This document shows positions 42,476 to 51,531 of a DNA stretch of 64,000 bases, piece by piece; positions within the stretch are counted from its first letter, which is position 1; each line of letters opens with the position of its first letter. A program made the position numbers and the translations under genes. Under the pieces are notes generated by a model, which was not told the origin of the DNA, did no database searches, and saw nothing but the letters and a program-made list of their open reading frames with translations. Source of the stretch: an uncultured Eubacteriales bacterium (GTDB lineage Bacteria > Bacillota > Clostridia > Oscillospirales > Oscillospiraceae); contig URLO01000001.1 in NCBI GenBank assembly GCA_900548625.1, positions 143,148 through 207,147 on the forward strand, read 5' to 3'.

Positions 42476-44462
42476 ACGTCAGCGGGGCATTTGCGTTTTG
42501 CAGGGTAAAGACAAAGACGGGATTCTGCGCCTTCATGAGCTGATACGGCCCTGCGGCGGAGGATCTGGAGATCTGCACCAGAGTGCAGGACGCCGTCTCA
42601 AATTCCGCCATGCAGGCGCTCAGCGCGCCGGCGGACTCCAGCGTGACCGCCGTTGCGACGATGCGGACGCGCGGGTTTTTCCGAAGCGCAAGCCGCAGGA
42701 TCTCCCGCAGGCCGCCTGCCGTGCCGCCGAGGAACACATGCGTCGGCGCAGGAAGCTCCTCGCACGCCTGCGGCGCGGTCCCGGCGACGATGGTGAGATT
42801 TTCTGTGCCGAAATGCGCCTTGTTTTCCTGAAGCAGGCTCAGCGCCTGCTCGTTTTTTTCAATGGCGTAGACCATGCCGCGGTCGGCTTGCAGCGCCATC
42901 TCAATGGAGACGGAGCCCGTGCCCGCGCCGACGTCCCAGCAGACGGCGTCGCGCGTGAGCTGCAATTTGGACAGGCAGATGCTTCGCACCTCGCTCTTGG
43001 TCATCGGGACGAGTCTGCCCTGCTCCTGCCGGCGCAAAAACGCCTCGTCCGGCAGCCCGTGCGTCACGACTGCGTCGGGGTGTGCATTTTCAATGAGCGC
43101 CACGCTGAGCTTGTCGAAGCTCCTCGCAGCCAGCTCTGCGGCGGTGCCGGAGGTGATCCGTTCGTCCGGATAGCTCAGGCGCTCACCCACATGGACGCGC
43201 ACCTCGGAAAGCCCTGCCTCCGCAAGACGGCTGCAAAGGGCCTGCATACCGCCGTCGCCGCCGACCAGCGCGAACACCTTGTGATTGGCGCGCACTGCGC
43301 GGGCGATGTCGTGCGCTCTGCCGTGCAGGCTGACGACTGCGGCGTCGTCATAGCTGACGCCGAGGCGCGCGCAGAGATAGCTCATGGAGCTGAGACCCGG
43401 GAGCGTTGTGACCTTGCAGCCGCTCAGCAGCGGAAGGAGCTTCTTCGCGCCGCTGAAAAAGCCGGTGTCGCCCGAGAGCACAACGGTAAAGACCCGGCAG
43501 TCCGGCCGGGCATGTATGGCGGCGGCGATGTCATCCGGCGCGATGGCGGCGCAGGTCTGCTGGCCGGGACGCGCCACGGCGTCCAGCATCCGGCGCGCGC
43601 CGATCAGGCACTCTGCCCGCCGGATGGCGTCGCGGACGCTGTGTGTCTGGGCGTCCTCGCTTCCCGGGCCGATGCCGGCAAGATAGATTTCCGGCGCCGG
43701 ACACAGACCGAAGCGCTCGCAGAGCATGGTGACGGTCTGCGTCAGATCAGCGCCTGCTTCCTGCTCCGGCGGACGGCCGATCACGACAAGGCGCGCGCCC
43801 GCTTTTTTCGCGGCGGACGCCTTTTCTTCAAAGCCGCCGGGCGCGCCGCCGTCCTTCGTGACGAGCCAGCGCGCCTGGATGCTGCGGAGCATGGCGGCGT
43901 TCATATCCTCTGAAAACGGCCCCTGCATCGCGAAAACATGCGAGGAGGGGAGTCCTGCCTGCGTGCACGCCTCCAGCGACGAGGCGATCGGCAGAACACG
44001 CGCCCAGACGCGCTCGGAAAAGCCGCTCAGCGGCTGATAGAGCGCGAGCTCCTTGCTGCCGGTCGTCAGCAGGATATTCCCATCCGTCTGCTGCAAAAAG
44101 CGGACGGCGTCCTGCGTGCTTTCGACAAACACCGCGTCCCCGGAAACGGCGGACGCGCCGCGCAGCAGCCGCCAGTGCGCCGTCCCGGTCTGCTCACAGG
44201 CGCGCGCGATGCTCCTTGTGATGGACGCTGCATACGGATGCGTTGCGTCGATCACGAGGTCAAAGCGCTCGCGCGACAGCATGGCAACGATCTCATCGAC
44301 CGGGAGCTTTTTTGCCGAGACCGTCAGATGCTCCGACTCCGGAAGGAGCGTCTGGCCGTAGTCCGTCGCGACGCAGACCGTCGCTTCGCACGGCAGCGTG
44401 CTCAAAAGCTCGGTGAGCTTTCTGCCCTCGGTCGTGCCGCCGAACACACAGAATTTATACAT
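42474..44462 (-). CDS. fused precorrin-6A reductase / cobalt-precorrin methyltransferase CbiJ-CbiE-CbiT
   Basis: One 662-residue protein holds three steps of corrin synthesis. Residues 1-250: CbiJ/CobK reductase (VFGGTTEGRKL, LVIDATHPYAASITRSI, LLTTGSKELALY). Residues ~255-460: CbiE C5-methyltransferase (IYLAGIGPGSED, FTVVLSGDTGFFSGAKKLLP). Residues ~465-650: CbiT C15-methyltransferase/decarboxylase (MTKSEVRSICLSKLQLTRDA, CWDVGAGTGSVSIEMAL). CbiE-CbiT fusion (CobL) is common; adding CbiJ in front is less usual. It is the last gene of the cobalamin operon and overlaps cobJ by 8 bp. Confidence 0.93.
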   Translation of the reverse strand: MYKFCVFGGTTEGRKLTELLSTLPCEATVCVATDYGQTLLPESEHLTVSAKKLPVDEIVAMLSRERFDLVIDATHPYAASITRSIARACEQTGTAHWRLLRGASAVSGDAVFVESTQDAVRFLQQTDGNILLTTGSKELALYQPLSGFSERVWARVLPIASSLEACTQAGLPSSHVFAMQGPFSEDMNAAMLRSIQARWLVTKDGGAPGGFEEKASAAKKAGARLVVIGRPPEQEAGADLTQTVTMLCERFGLCPAPEIYLAGIGPGSEDAQTHSVRDAIRRAECLIGARRMLDAVARPGQQTCAAIAPDDIAAAIHARPDCRVFTVVLSGDTGFFSGAKKLLPLLSGCKVTTLPGLSSMSYLCARLGVSYDDAAVVSLHGRAHDIARAVRANHKVFALVGGDGGMQALCSRLAEAGLSEVRVHVGERLSYPDERITSGTAAELAARSFDKLSVALIENAHPDAVVTHGLPDEAFLRRQEQGRLVPMTKSEVRSICLSKLQLTRDAVCWDVGAGTGSVSIEMALQADRGMVYAIEKNEQALSLLQENKAHFGTENLTIVAGTAPQACEELPAPTHVFLGGTAGGLREILRLALRKNPRVRIVATAVTLESAGALSACMAEFETASCTLVQISRSSAAGPYQLMKAQNPVFVFTLQNANAPLT

Positions 44463-45186
44463 CGCGGTATCCTCGCGGCGTGACGAGCTCGTCTGCGACG
44501 AGCTTCGTGGCGGCGTTGCCGATGAAAACGGTGCAGAACATGTCGATCTGCGCCGTTTTGAGCGCGCCCAGCGTCAAAACGCGGCGGCTCTGGCCCTCGC
44601 GGCCGATGTTGCGGACCACGCCGCACAGCCGGTCCTCCGGCAGCACGCGCAGAAGGATCTCGCACGCCCGCTTGAGATGGTCGGGCCGGCCGTGGCTGGC
44701 GGGGTTGTAGATCGCGATGGAAAGGTCGGCCTCCGCCGCGCACAGCAGCCGCTTTTCGATTTTTTCCCACGGCGTCAGCCGGTCGGAGAGGCTGATGACG
44801 GCAAAATCGTGCGTCAGCGGGGCGCCGAGCACCGCCGCTCCGCTGCATGCCGCCGTCAGGCCGGGCACGACGGTGATCTCCGGCTGTGTGCTTTCTCCGC
44901 GCAGCTCATAGACGAGCGCGGCCATGCCGTAGATGCCGCTGTCTCCGGAGCAGACCAGCGCCACCCGCTTTCCCTCCTGCGCCAGCTCCAGCGCCATCCG
45001 GCAGCGCTTTGCCTCCTGCGTCATCGGCGTGGAAACACACGCCTTTTCCGGATAGCGGCCGCGAACCAGCTCCACATACACCGGATAGCCGACGATCACA
45101 TCGCACGCCGCCAGCGCCCGATCGGCGGCGATCGTCATATTTTCATAGTTGCCCGGGCCGATGCCCACTACGGTCACGTTTCCCAA
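44455..45186 (-). CDS. cobJ: cobalt-precorrin-3B C17-methyltransferase (CbiH/CobJ)
   Basis: Ring-contracting SAM methyltransferase. VTVVGIGPGNYENMTIAADR and CSGDSGIYGMAALVYEL are the corrin methyltransferase signatures; YNPASHGRPDHLKRA and VVRNIGREGQSRRVLTL are typical of CobJ/CbiH. Length 243. It overlaps cbiG by 44 bp and the downstream fusion gene by 8 bp. Confidence 0.94.
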   Translation of the reverse strand: MGNVTVVGIGPGNYENMTIAADRALAACDVIVGYPVYVELVRGRYPEKACVSTPMTQEAKRCRMALELAQEGKRVALVCSGDSGIYGMAALVYELRGESTQPEITVVPGLTAACSGAAVLGAPLTHDFAVISLSDRLTPWEKIEKRLLCAAEADLSIAIYNPASHGRPDHLKRACEILLRVLPEDRLCGVVRNIGREGQSRRVLTLGALKTAQIDMFCTVFIGNAATKLVADELVTPRGYRDV

Positions 45187-46189
45187 AGTCTACCTCCCAA
45201 TGCTCCTGCGCCGCCGCGACGGTCACGCCGTTCAGCGCGGTTTTTTTCACAAGCAAGCGCTCCGCGCCAAGCAGCGCCGCGCGCTCGCAGACATTCTCAA
45301 CACCCGTCACAGACCGGACGAACTGCGACGCGGAAAACTCCCCCGGAACGGCAAGCAGCTCCGAGGCGGAGTAAAACCGGACGGGCCAGCCGTGCTCCCG
45401 GCATGCTGCCAGCAGTCCCGGCTCGTCCTTTTTCAGGTCGATGGAATACACGCCGGAGATCGCCTCCGGAAACAGGCCGTTTTCCGCAAAAACCGTCTGG
45501 ATCGCCGTCTCGACGGCCTCCTTCGGCGTGCCGCGGCGGCAGCCGATGCCGACGCGCAGCACCTGCGGGACGAGGTGGAGCGTGTCTTCAAACGGGTTTT
45601 CTCTGCGGCAGCCGATGTAGATGCCAAGGCGTCCCGCATCCGACCGGAACAGGCCGGACGGAAGCGGCCCCGTTACCGCCGCCTCGCAGCAGAAGGGGAC
45701 GTCCCGCTCCAGAATCGCAGCGGAGACGGCCTTTGCAAGCCGCATATCGTCCAGCCGGAAGCCGTTCTGAGCCGCCCACGCATCCACCGAAAAGCGGCCG
45801 TTTACATCGGTCGCCGTTGTGATGACCGGCGTCGCGCCGAGCGCCTCCGCCAGCTCCGCGGTCAGGGCGTTTGCGCCGCCGATGTGCCCGGAAAGGAGCG
45901 AAATGGCGAACCTCGCCCGCTCGTCGATGCAGACGACCGCCGGGTCGGTGCGCTTGTCGCGCACGTAGGGCGCGATCTCGCGCACGGCAATGCCGCACGC
46001 ACCGACAAAGATCAGCGCGTCGGAGGAGGAAAAGGCCTGCCTGTAGACCGCCTTCTCAAGCGGCAGAAAGCCGTCCTCCGCCAGCCGTGCCGCCGCGTAG
46101 CAGACCGCGCTGTCCTCCCGCCGGGCGGCAAGGATTTTGCGCACGGTCTGACAGCCGGTGCGGCTGTAGGCAAAGAGCGTCAGCCTCAT
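45143..46189 (-). CDS. cbiG: cobalt-precorrin-5A hydrolase
   Basis: Opens the delta-lactone of cobalt-precorrin-5A. The N-terminal domain has DALIFVGACGIAVREIAPYV and ISLLSGHIGGANALT; the C-terminal CbiG domain has RVGIGCRRGTPKEAVETAI. Start 46189 (MRLTLFAYS) is chosen because it overlaps the cobM stop by 4 bp; the longer extension lacks a ribosome binding site. Length 348. Confidence 0.93.
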   Translation of the reverse strand: MRLTLFAYSRTGCQTVRKILAARREDSAVCYAAARLAEDGFLPLEKAVYRQAFSSSDALIFVGACGIAVREIAPYVRDKRTDPAVVCIDERARFAISLLSGHIGGANALTAELAEALGATPVITTATDVNGRFSVDAWAAQNGFRLDDMRLAKAVSAAILERDVPFCCEAAVTGPLPSGLFRSDAGRLGIYIGCRRENPFEDTLHLVPQVLRVGIGCRRGTPKEAVETAIQTVFAENGLFPEAISGVYSIDLKKDEPGLLAACREHGWPVRFYSASELLAVPGEFSASQFVRSVTGVENVCERAALLGAERLLVKKTALNGVTVAAAQEHWEVDFGKRDRSGHRPGQL

Positions 46190-46941
46190 TGCGTGGCCTC
46201 GCGGAACTCCGTCGTAAAGCCGGGATGGTACAAAAGAGAGCGCATATACTCGTCGCCGAGGCACCCGCCGACCACGATCAGCGCCGTCTTTTTCAGCTCG
46301 TTCCGCGTGGCTGTCTCATGGAGCGTGCCGACGGTGCAGCGGAAGATGCGCTCGTCCGGCCATGTGGCCTTATAGACGATCGCCGCGGGCGTCTGCTGCG
46401 TGTATCCGCCCGCGAGAAGCTCCTCTTGCAGCGTCTTCGTCAGAGACGTGCTGAGAAAGAGCACCATCGTCGCCTGATGCCGGGCGAGCGCGCGGATGCT
46501 CTCGCGCTCCGGGACGGGCGTGCGCCCGGCGGCGCGTGTGATGATGACAGTCTGGCTCACATCCGGCAGCGTGTACTCCGCGCGCAGCGCGGCCGCCGCG
46601 CCGCAGAAGGCGCTCACGCCCGGGCAGACGTCGTATGCGATGCCAAGGGCCTCCAGCGCGTCAAACTGCTCGCGCACCGCGCCGTAGATGCTGGAGTCTC
46701 CGGTGTGCAGGCGAACGGTCGTCTTCCCGGCGGCCTCGGCGTCGCGGATCACGTCGATCACCTGCTCCAGCGTCATTTCGGCGCTGTTGTGGATCGCGCA
46801 GTCCGGCTTTGCGTAGGACAAAAGCTCCGGATTGACCAGTGAACCTGCATAGATGATCACGTCCGCCGTGCCGAGCAGCTTTGCTCCGCGCACCGTGATC
46901 AGATCGACCGCGCCGCTTCCGGCGCCGACAAAATGTACCAT
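46186..46941 (-). CDS. cobM: cobalt-precorrin-4 C11-methyltransferase (CbiF/CobM)
   Basis: A 251-residue SAM methyltransferase: VHFVGAGSGAVDLITVRGAK, YAGSLVNPELL, RLHTGDSSIYGAVREQFDAL, PGVSAFCGAAAAL. Start 46941 follows AGGGAGGACTGAAT. It ends within 4 bp of cbiG. Confidence 0.95.
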   Translation of the reverse strand: MVHFVGAGSGAVDLITVRGAKLLGTADVIIYAGSLVNPELLSYAKPDCAIHNSAEMTLEQVIDVIRDAEAAGKTTVRLHTGDSSIYGAVREQFDALEALGIAYDVCPGVSAFCGAAAALRAEYTLPDVSQTVIITRAAGRTPVPERESIRALARHQATMVLFLSTSLTKTLQEELLAGGYTQQTPAAIVYKATWPDERIFRCTVGTLHETATRNELKKTALIVVGGCLGDEYMRSLLYHPGFTTEFREATQ

Positions 46942-46943
46942 AT

Positions 46944-48074
46944 TCAGTCCTCCCTGATTGTATGCAGCAGCGTCTGCGCCTGCGGCGTTTGGCAGAGCAG
47001 ACCGTATTCCTTTGAAAAGACGATCGCACCGATTGCGAACTCCTCGCCGCAGCGATGCTCCAGCATCCACGCGATGCGCGCGGAAAGGCGCGTGAGCACC
47101 GCCTCGCAGAGGCCGTCCTCCTTTAAGATGCGCAGTGCGTCATCGCACGTCGCGCAGTCGAGCAGCGTCTGCGCCCGCGCCGCAGAAAGCCCCAGCGCGG
47201 CGGCGTGCGCCGTCAGGATCTCCATCCGGCAGTCGCCGAATTTGGAGTGCGTGTTCCACATGCCGCCGGCGAGCTTGACGAGCTTTCCGATGTGCCCCAC
47301 CAGAAGCGCCCCGCGAAAGCCCAGCTCGCGGCAGATATCCAGCGCCTCGCCGATAAAATTCGAGGTCAGCACCGCCGTCTCGGGGTTTATGCCGATGGCG
47401 TCACGGATATAATCCGCGCCGTAGTTTCCGGGCGTGAGCAGGACATAGTCCACACCGCTCTCGCGCCGCTGGCGCAGCTCCACGCGGATGGTGTCCACAA
47501 GTGCCTGCTCACTCATGGGCTCAACAATGCCGGTGGTGCCGAGAATGGAGATGCCGCCCACAATGCCAAGCCGCGGATTGAACGTTTTTCTGGCAAGCGC
47601 CTCGCCCTCCGGCACCGAAACGAGAATTTCGATCCCGCCGGGGTAGTCCAACGCGCGGCAGACCTCCTCGACATTTTCCCGGATCATGCGCCGCGGCACG
47701 GAGTTGATGGCCGCCGCGCCGACCGGCTGGTCGAGACCGCGCTTCGTCACGCGGCCGACGCCCTGCCCGCCGTCAATGGTGACGCCGGGGGCGTCTGTCC
47801 GCCGCGCACGGGCAAAGACCAGCGTGCCGCGCGTTGCGTCGGGGTCGTCGCCGCTGTCCTTGCGGATGGCGCAGGAGACGGCGTCCGCCTCCATTTGGAT
47901 CTCCTCAACCGAAAGCTCCAGCCGGATGCCCTTCGGCGTCAGAAGCGAGATGCGCTCCTTGCGTCTGCCGCTCAGGAGCATCCACGTCGCCGCCTTTGCG
48001 GCAGCCGCCGCGCAGGAGCCGGTCGTGTAGCCGAGACGGAGCTTTTTTCCGTCCTTGACGATGTATTCTTCCAT
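46944..48074 (-). CDS. cbiD: cobalt-precorrin-5B C1-methyltransferase
   Basis: RLGYTTGSCAAAAAKAATWM is the N-terminal CbiD signature; GGISILGTTGIVEPMSEQAL and VLLTPGNYGADYIRDAIGI follow. Start 48074 (MEEYIVKDG) lies one base after the cbiC stop. Length 376. It methylates C1 after ring contraction in the anaerobic route. Confidence 0.95.
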   Translation of the reverse strand: MEEYIVKDGKKLRLGYTTGSCAAAAAKAATWMLLSGRRKERISLLTPKGIRLELSVEEIQMEADAVSCAIRKDSGDDPDATRGTLVFARARRTDAPGVTIDGGQGVGRVTKRGLDQPVGAAAINSVPRRMIRENVEEVCRALDYPGGIEILVSVPEGEALARKTFNPRLGIVGGISILGTTGIVEPMSEQALVDTIRVELRQRRESGVDYVLLTPGNYGADYIRDAIGINPETAVLTSNFIGEALDICRELGFRGALLVGHIGKLVKLAGGMWNTHSKFGDCRMEILTAHAAALGLSAARAQTLLDCATCDDALRILKEDGLCEAVLTRLSARIAWMLEHRCGEEFAIGAIVFSKEYGLLCQTPQAQTLLHTIRED

Positions 48075-48075
48075 C

Positions 48076-48702
48076 TCAGCGCCGGATCTGGTAGAGCAGT
48101 GCGTTGCAGATCGCGGCAGCGACATTGCTGCCGCCCTTGCGGCCGCGCGCGATGATGTAGGGCGCGCGGTGCTGCGCGAGGATCAGTTCCTTGCTCTCGA
48201 CCACGTTGACAAAGCCGACCGGGACGCCGATGATGAGGGCAGGGTGGAGGGCGTCTGCCTCCATCAGCTCCTCCAGCGCCGCCAGCGCCGTCGGCGCGTT
48301 GCCGATGGCGAAGATGCAGGGCTTTTGCAGGCGGGCCGCCTTTTCCATCGAGACGAAGGCACGCGTCACGCCGCGCGCCTTTGCCTCGGCTGCAACGTCC
48401 GCGTCCGACATAAAGCAGTGCACCTCGCCGCCGAGCGAGGCCAGAATGGTCTTGTTGATACCGGCCTTTGCCATCTGCGTGTCGGTCACGATGTCGCAGC
48501 CCGCGCGCAGCGCCTCGATGCCGGTTTTGACGGCGTGCTCCGAAAACACGAGATTGTCCGCGTAATCAAAATCCGCCGTCGTGTGGATGGCGCGCTTGAT
48601 GACAAGCTCGTTCTCCGGGTCCAGCACTCTGTCTCCGAGAATTTGCGTGATGATCTCAAAGCTGCGCGCCTCGATCTCCATCGGTTTGATTTTTTCCAGC
48701 AT
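48076..48702 (-). CDS. cbiC: cobalt-precorrin-8 methylmutase
   Basis: Moves a methyl group from C11 to C12. The catalytic His is in VIKRAIHTTADFDYADNLVF. TDTQMAKAGINKTILASLGG and IIGVPVGFVNVVESKELI are conserved. Start 48702 follows AAGGAGGAGAGCC and overlaps cbiA by 47 bp. Length 208. Confidence 0.95.
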   Translation of the reverse strand: MLEKIKPMEIEARSFEIITQILGDRVLDPENELVIKRAIHTTADFDYADNLVFSEHAVKTGIEALRAGCDIVTDTQMAKAGINKTILASLGGEVHCFMSDADVAAEAKARGVTRAFVSMEKAARLQKPCIFAIGNAPTALAALEELMEADALHPALIIGVPVGFVNVVESKELILAQHRAPYIIARGRKGGSNVAAAICNALLYQIRR

Positions 48703-50047
48703 GGCTCTCCTCCTTCTGGCACGCCTCATAAAACCGGACGGCAAAGTCCGGATTTGCATAAAAATGAAAATGCGGGAAGCCCGCGTAGAGCGTTTCGGTC
48801 GCGTGGACGCAGGGCCAGCTCCTGCCAGACGGCTTTTCCGCCGTGAAGGCATTTCCGGTGTCGTCCGCGTCCCAATGGTGAAATTCGTGCGCCGGGATGC
48901 TCTGTCCCGCGCGGCACAGAAGCGTGTCCTGCCGCGCCGTCAGGCGCACATAGCCAAAGCGCGTCAGCCGTCCCATGTCGCGGCATCCGCCGCGGAGCAC
49001 GCCCGCCATGGGGAAGTCCGCGATTTTTTCCGTCAGATACATAAATCCGCCGCACTCTGCGATGCAGGGAAGCCCGCCTGTGACGGCGCGGCGGATGCTT
49101 TCGCGCATGGCCTTGTTTTCACTGAGCTGCCGCGCGTAAAGCTCCGGGTATCCGCCACCGAGGCAGAGCCCGTGCAGCCCCGCCGGAAGCGCCGTGTCCT
49201 CGAGCGGGCTCAGCGGCACAAGCTCCGCGCCGAGCCTTGTCAGAAGCTCCAGACTGTCCTCATAATAAAAGCAGAACGCCTTGTCTCTGGCAACGCCGAT
49301 GCGCACGGGCCGGGCAAAGCGCGGCGGCACATACGGCGCATAGGAGACCGGCTCCGCCGCGCGCGCCAGCTTCAAAAGCCCGTCCAGATCGATGCTCTTT
49401 TCAGCCTCCTGCGCAAGACGCTGCATTTTTTCGCGCAGATGCGCCACCTCTGCGGCGGTCACGAGGCCGAGATGGCGGCTTTCCAGCGCGCAGTCCGGGA
49501 TCTGCGGCAGGAAGCCGAGCGCCCGGATGCCGAAGCGCTCCTCGATCGCACGCGCCAGCGGCGCGTAGGTCATGGCGGTGCAGCTGTTGAGGATGACGCC
49601 GCAGATGCGGCTTTCCGGCATGAACTGCAAAAAGCCCTGTATGAGCGCCAGCACGGACAGCGCCGCGCCGCGCGCCGGAGCGACCAGAACAACGGGGCTT
49701 TTTGTCATTTGCGCGACCTCGAACGTGCTTGCGCGCGAGGAGGTCATGCCAAGACCGTCATAATAGCCCATCACGCCCTCGATGACCGTCACATCGCAGC
49801 CCGCGGCATTCTGATGCAGGAGCTGGCGCAGCATATCCTCCTCAAAAAAGAAGGCGTCGAGGTTGGAGCTTTTGGCGCCGATGATGCGGCTGTGGAACAT
49901 GGGGTCGATGTAGTCCGGCCCGCATTTGGCCGCGCCGACGCGCAGGCCGCGGTTCACGAGCGCCTGCAAAACGGCGCACGTCACGGTTGTCTTGCCGCAG
50001 CCGCTGTTTGTCCCGGCCAGAACGAGCCGGGAAATGGCATACTGCAT
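48656..50047 (-). CDS. cbiA: cobyrinate a,c-diamide synthase
   Basis: Glutamine- and ATP-dependent amidase for the a and c side chains (463 residues). N-terminal dethiobiotin-synthetase-like domain: RLVLAGTNSGCGKTTVTCAV (P-loop), KCGPDYIDPMFH. C-terminal triad-type glutaminase domain: LCLGGGYPELYARQL, GLPCIAECGGFMYLTE (nucleophile Cys), HEFHHWD. Confidence 0.95.
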   Translation of the reverse strand: MQYAISRLVLAGTNSGCGKTTVTCAVLQALVNRGLRVGAAKCGPDYIDPMFHSRIIGAKSSNLDAFFFEEDMLRQLLHQNAAGCDVTVIEGVMGYYDGLGMTSSRASTFEVAQMTKSPVVLVAPARGAALSVLALIQGFLQFMPESRICGVILNSCTAMTYAPLARAIEERFGIRALGFLPQIPDCALESRHLGLVTAAEVAHLREKMQRLAQEAEKSIDLDGLLKLARAAEPVSYAPYVPPRFARPVRIGVARDKAFCFYYEDSLELLTRLGAELVPLSPLEDTALPAGLHGLCLGGGYPELYARQLSENKAMRESIRRAVTGGLPCIAECGGFMYLTEKIADFPMAGVLRGGCRDMGRLTRFGYVRLTARQDTLLCRAGQSIPAHEFHHWDADDTGNAFTAEKPSGRSWPCVHATETLYAGFPHFHFYANPDFAVRFYEACQKEESHAGKNQTDGDRGAQL

Positions 50048-50056
50048 GGCGGCCTC

Positions 50057-50752
50057 CTATTCTGACACGACGATGGTCGCGAAATATCCGATGTCCGCAG
50101 GGAGCTTTTCAAGGTCCTCGACGATCTTCTGCGTCGGAAGACCGCAGTCCGCCACCAGCGCGGCCTTATCTGCAAGCCCATGCCGCTTCAGCGCCTGCAC
50201 GCTCTGTTCGATCGCGCTGCCGGATTTCATCAGCACCTTCGTCCCCGGAAGCGCCAGCGCGGTGTCCAGATCCATGCCGCTTGCCGGGATGATGTGCAGC
50301 GGCAGATCCATCTCCGTCAGGCTCCGGCCGAGCTGCGCGGCGACCGCGCAGAAGCTCGTGACGCCGGGCAGCATACAGGCGGCAAAGCCGTCCTTTTGGA
50401 TCTGGTCAAACATGTAAAATGCCGTTGCATAGACGCTCACATCGCCGAGATTCACCATCGCCACGTCCAGCCCGGCCGCCAGCTTTTCCTCGATCTGCCG
50501 CGCGGCGGCGCGGTAGCTTTCCTGCCGCACGGACGCATCGCGGGACATGGTGAACCGGAGCGGCAAAATTTCCTTGCCGTCCAGCGAAACCGCGCCGCGC
50601 GCGATGTCCAGCGCCAGCATCTGGCCGCTTTTTGTCTGCGGTGCGGCGATTACCGGGCAGCGTTCAAGGCATCTGCATGCCTTGACGGTCATCAGCTCCG
50701 GGTCGCCGGGGCCGACGCTGAGTGCATAAAAGGTTCCGTATTTTTCGTTCAT
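50057..50752 (-). CDS. cobI: cobalt-precorrin-2 C20-methyltransferase (CbiL/CobI)
   Basis: First ring methylation after cobalt insertion. YALSVGPGDPELMTVKACRC, MVNLGDVSVYATAFYMFDQI, and LPGVTSFCAVAAQLG identify it. Start 50752 is preceded by GTGAGGTTGTT and lies 8 bp after the ABC ATPase stop, so transport and synthesis genes are one transcript. Length 231. Confidence 0.94.
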   Translation of the reverse strand: MNEKYGTFYALSVGPGDPELMTVKACRCLERCPVIAAPQTKSGQMLALDIARGAVSLDGKEILPLRFTMSRDASVRQESYRAAARQIEEKLAAGLDVAMVNLGDVSVYATAFYMFDQIQKDGFAACMLPGVTSFCAVAAQLGRSLTEMDLPLHIIPASGMDLDTALALPGTKVLMKSGSAIEQSVQALKRHGLADKAALVADCGLPTQKIVEDLEKLPADIGYFATIVVSE

Positions 50753-50759
50753 AACAACC

Positions 50760-51530
50760 TCACGGTACAAATTTCAGCGTATCAAAGCAGGGGTCATACT
50801 TTCCCGGCTCCATGTGATAGAGCCGCGCGATGTACTCCTGCGTAAAGACCTCGTCCGGCGTGCCGACGCGGTCGATCTTCCCGTCTGCCACGCAGACCAC
50901 GGTGTCGGAAATGCGGGCAGCCAGCTCCAGCTCATGCAGCGACATCAGGATCGCCAGATTTTTCTCCCGCACCATCCGCTTGAGGATGCTCAGAAGCTCC
51001 AGCTTGTAGCGGATGTCGAGATAGCTCGTCGGCTCGTCGAGCACGATCAGCTCCGGCTGCTGGCAGAGCGCGCGCGCCAGCAAAATGCGCTGGCGCTGGC
51101 CGTCGCTGATGTCGGAGAACGGCCGGTCGGCAAACGACTCGGCGTTCACCTGACAGATGGCGTCTTGCACGATCTGCTTGTCCGAGGCCTGCAGGATGCC
51201 GAGCCGTCCGGTATAGGGGTAGCGTCCCGTGCTGACCACGTCCCGGCAGGTCATCAGCTCCGGCTCCATCCGGGCCGTCATCAAAATGGCCATGCGGCGG
51301 GCGATGTCACTGCGGCTGCGGGCGCACATGTCCTGTTTGTCGAGCACAACGCTTCCCGACACACGCGGAAGCTGCCCGACGATGGTTTTGAGAATGGTCG
51401 ATTTGCCGGAGCCGTTCGGCCCGATGAGCGTCACGATCTTTCCGCGCTGCACGCACAGCGCCACATGCTCAATGAGGGCGCGGCCGCTGTAGCCGACCGA
51501 TAAATCAGTTGTTTCCAGATAGGCGTTCAT
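50760..51530 (-). CDS. ABC transporter ATP-binding protein (BtuD/FecE type)
   Basis: A 256-residue ATPase of the corrinoid/siderophore importer class: Walker A LIGPNGSGKSTILKTIVGQL, signature SDISDGQRQRILLARALCQQ, Walker B LIVLDEPTSYLDIRYK, switch His in MSLHELELAARISD. It overlaps nothing and follows the permease by 1 bp. Riboswitch control and neighbouring cbi genes favour a corrinoid or tetrapyrrole substrate (inference). Confidence 0.92.
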   Translation of the reverse strand: MNAYLETTDLSVGYSGRALIEHVALCVQRGKIVTLIGPNGSGKSTILKTIVGQLPRVSGSVVLDKQDMCARSRSDIARRMAILMTARMEPELMTCRDVVSTGRYPYTGRLGILQASDKQIVQDAICQVNAESFADRPFSDISDGQRQRILLARALCQQPELIVLDEPTSYLDIRYKLELLSILKRMVREKNLAILMSLHELELAARISDTVVCVADGKIDRVGTPDEVFTQEYIARLYHMEPGKYDPCFDTLKFVP

Positions 51531-51531
51531 G

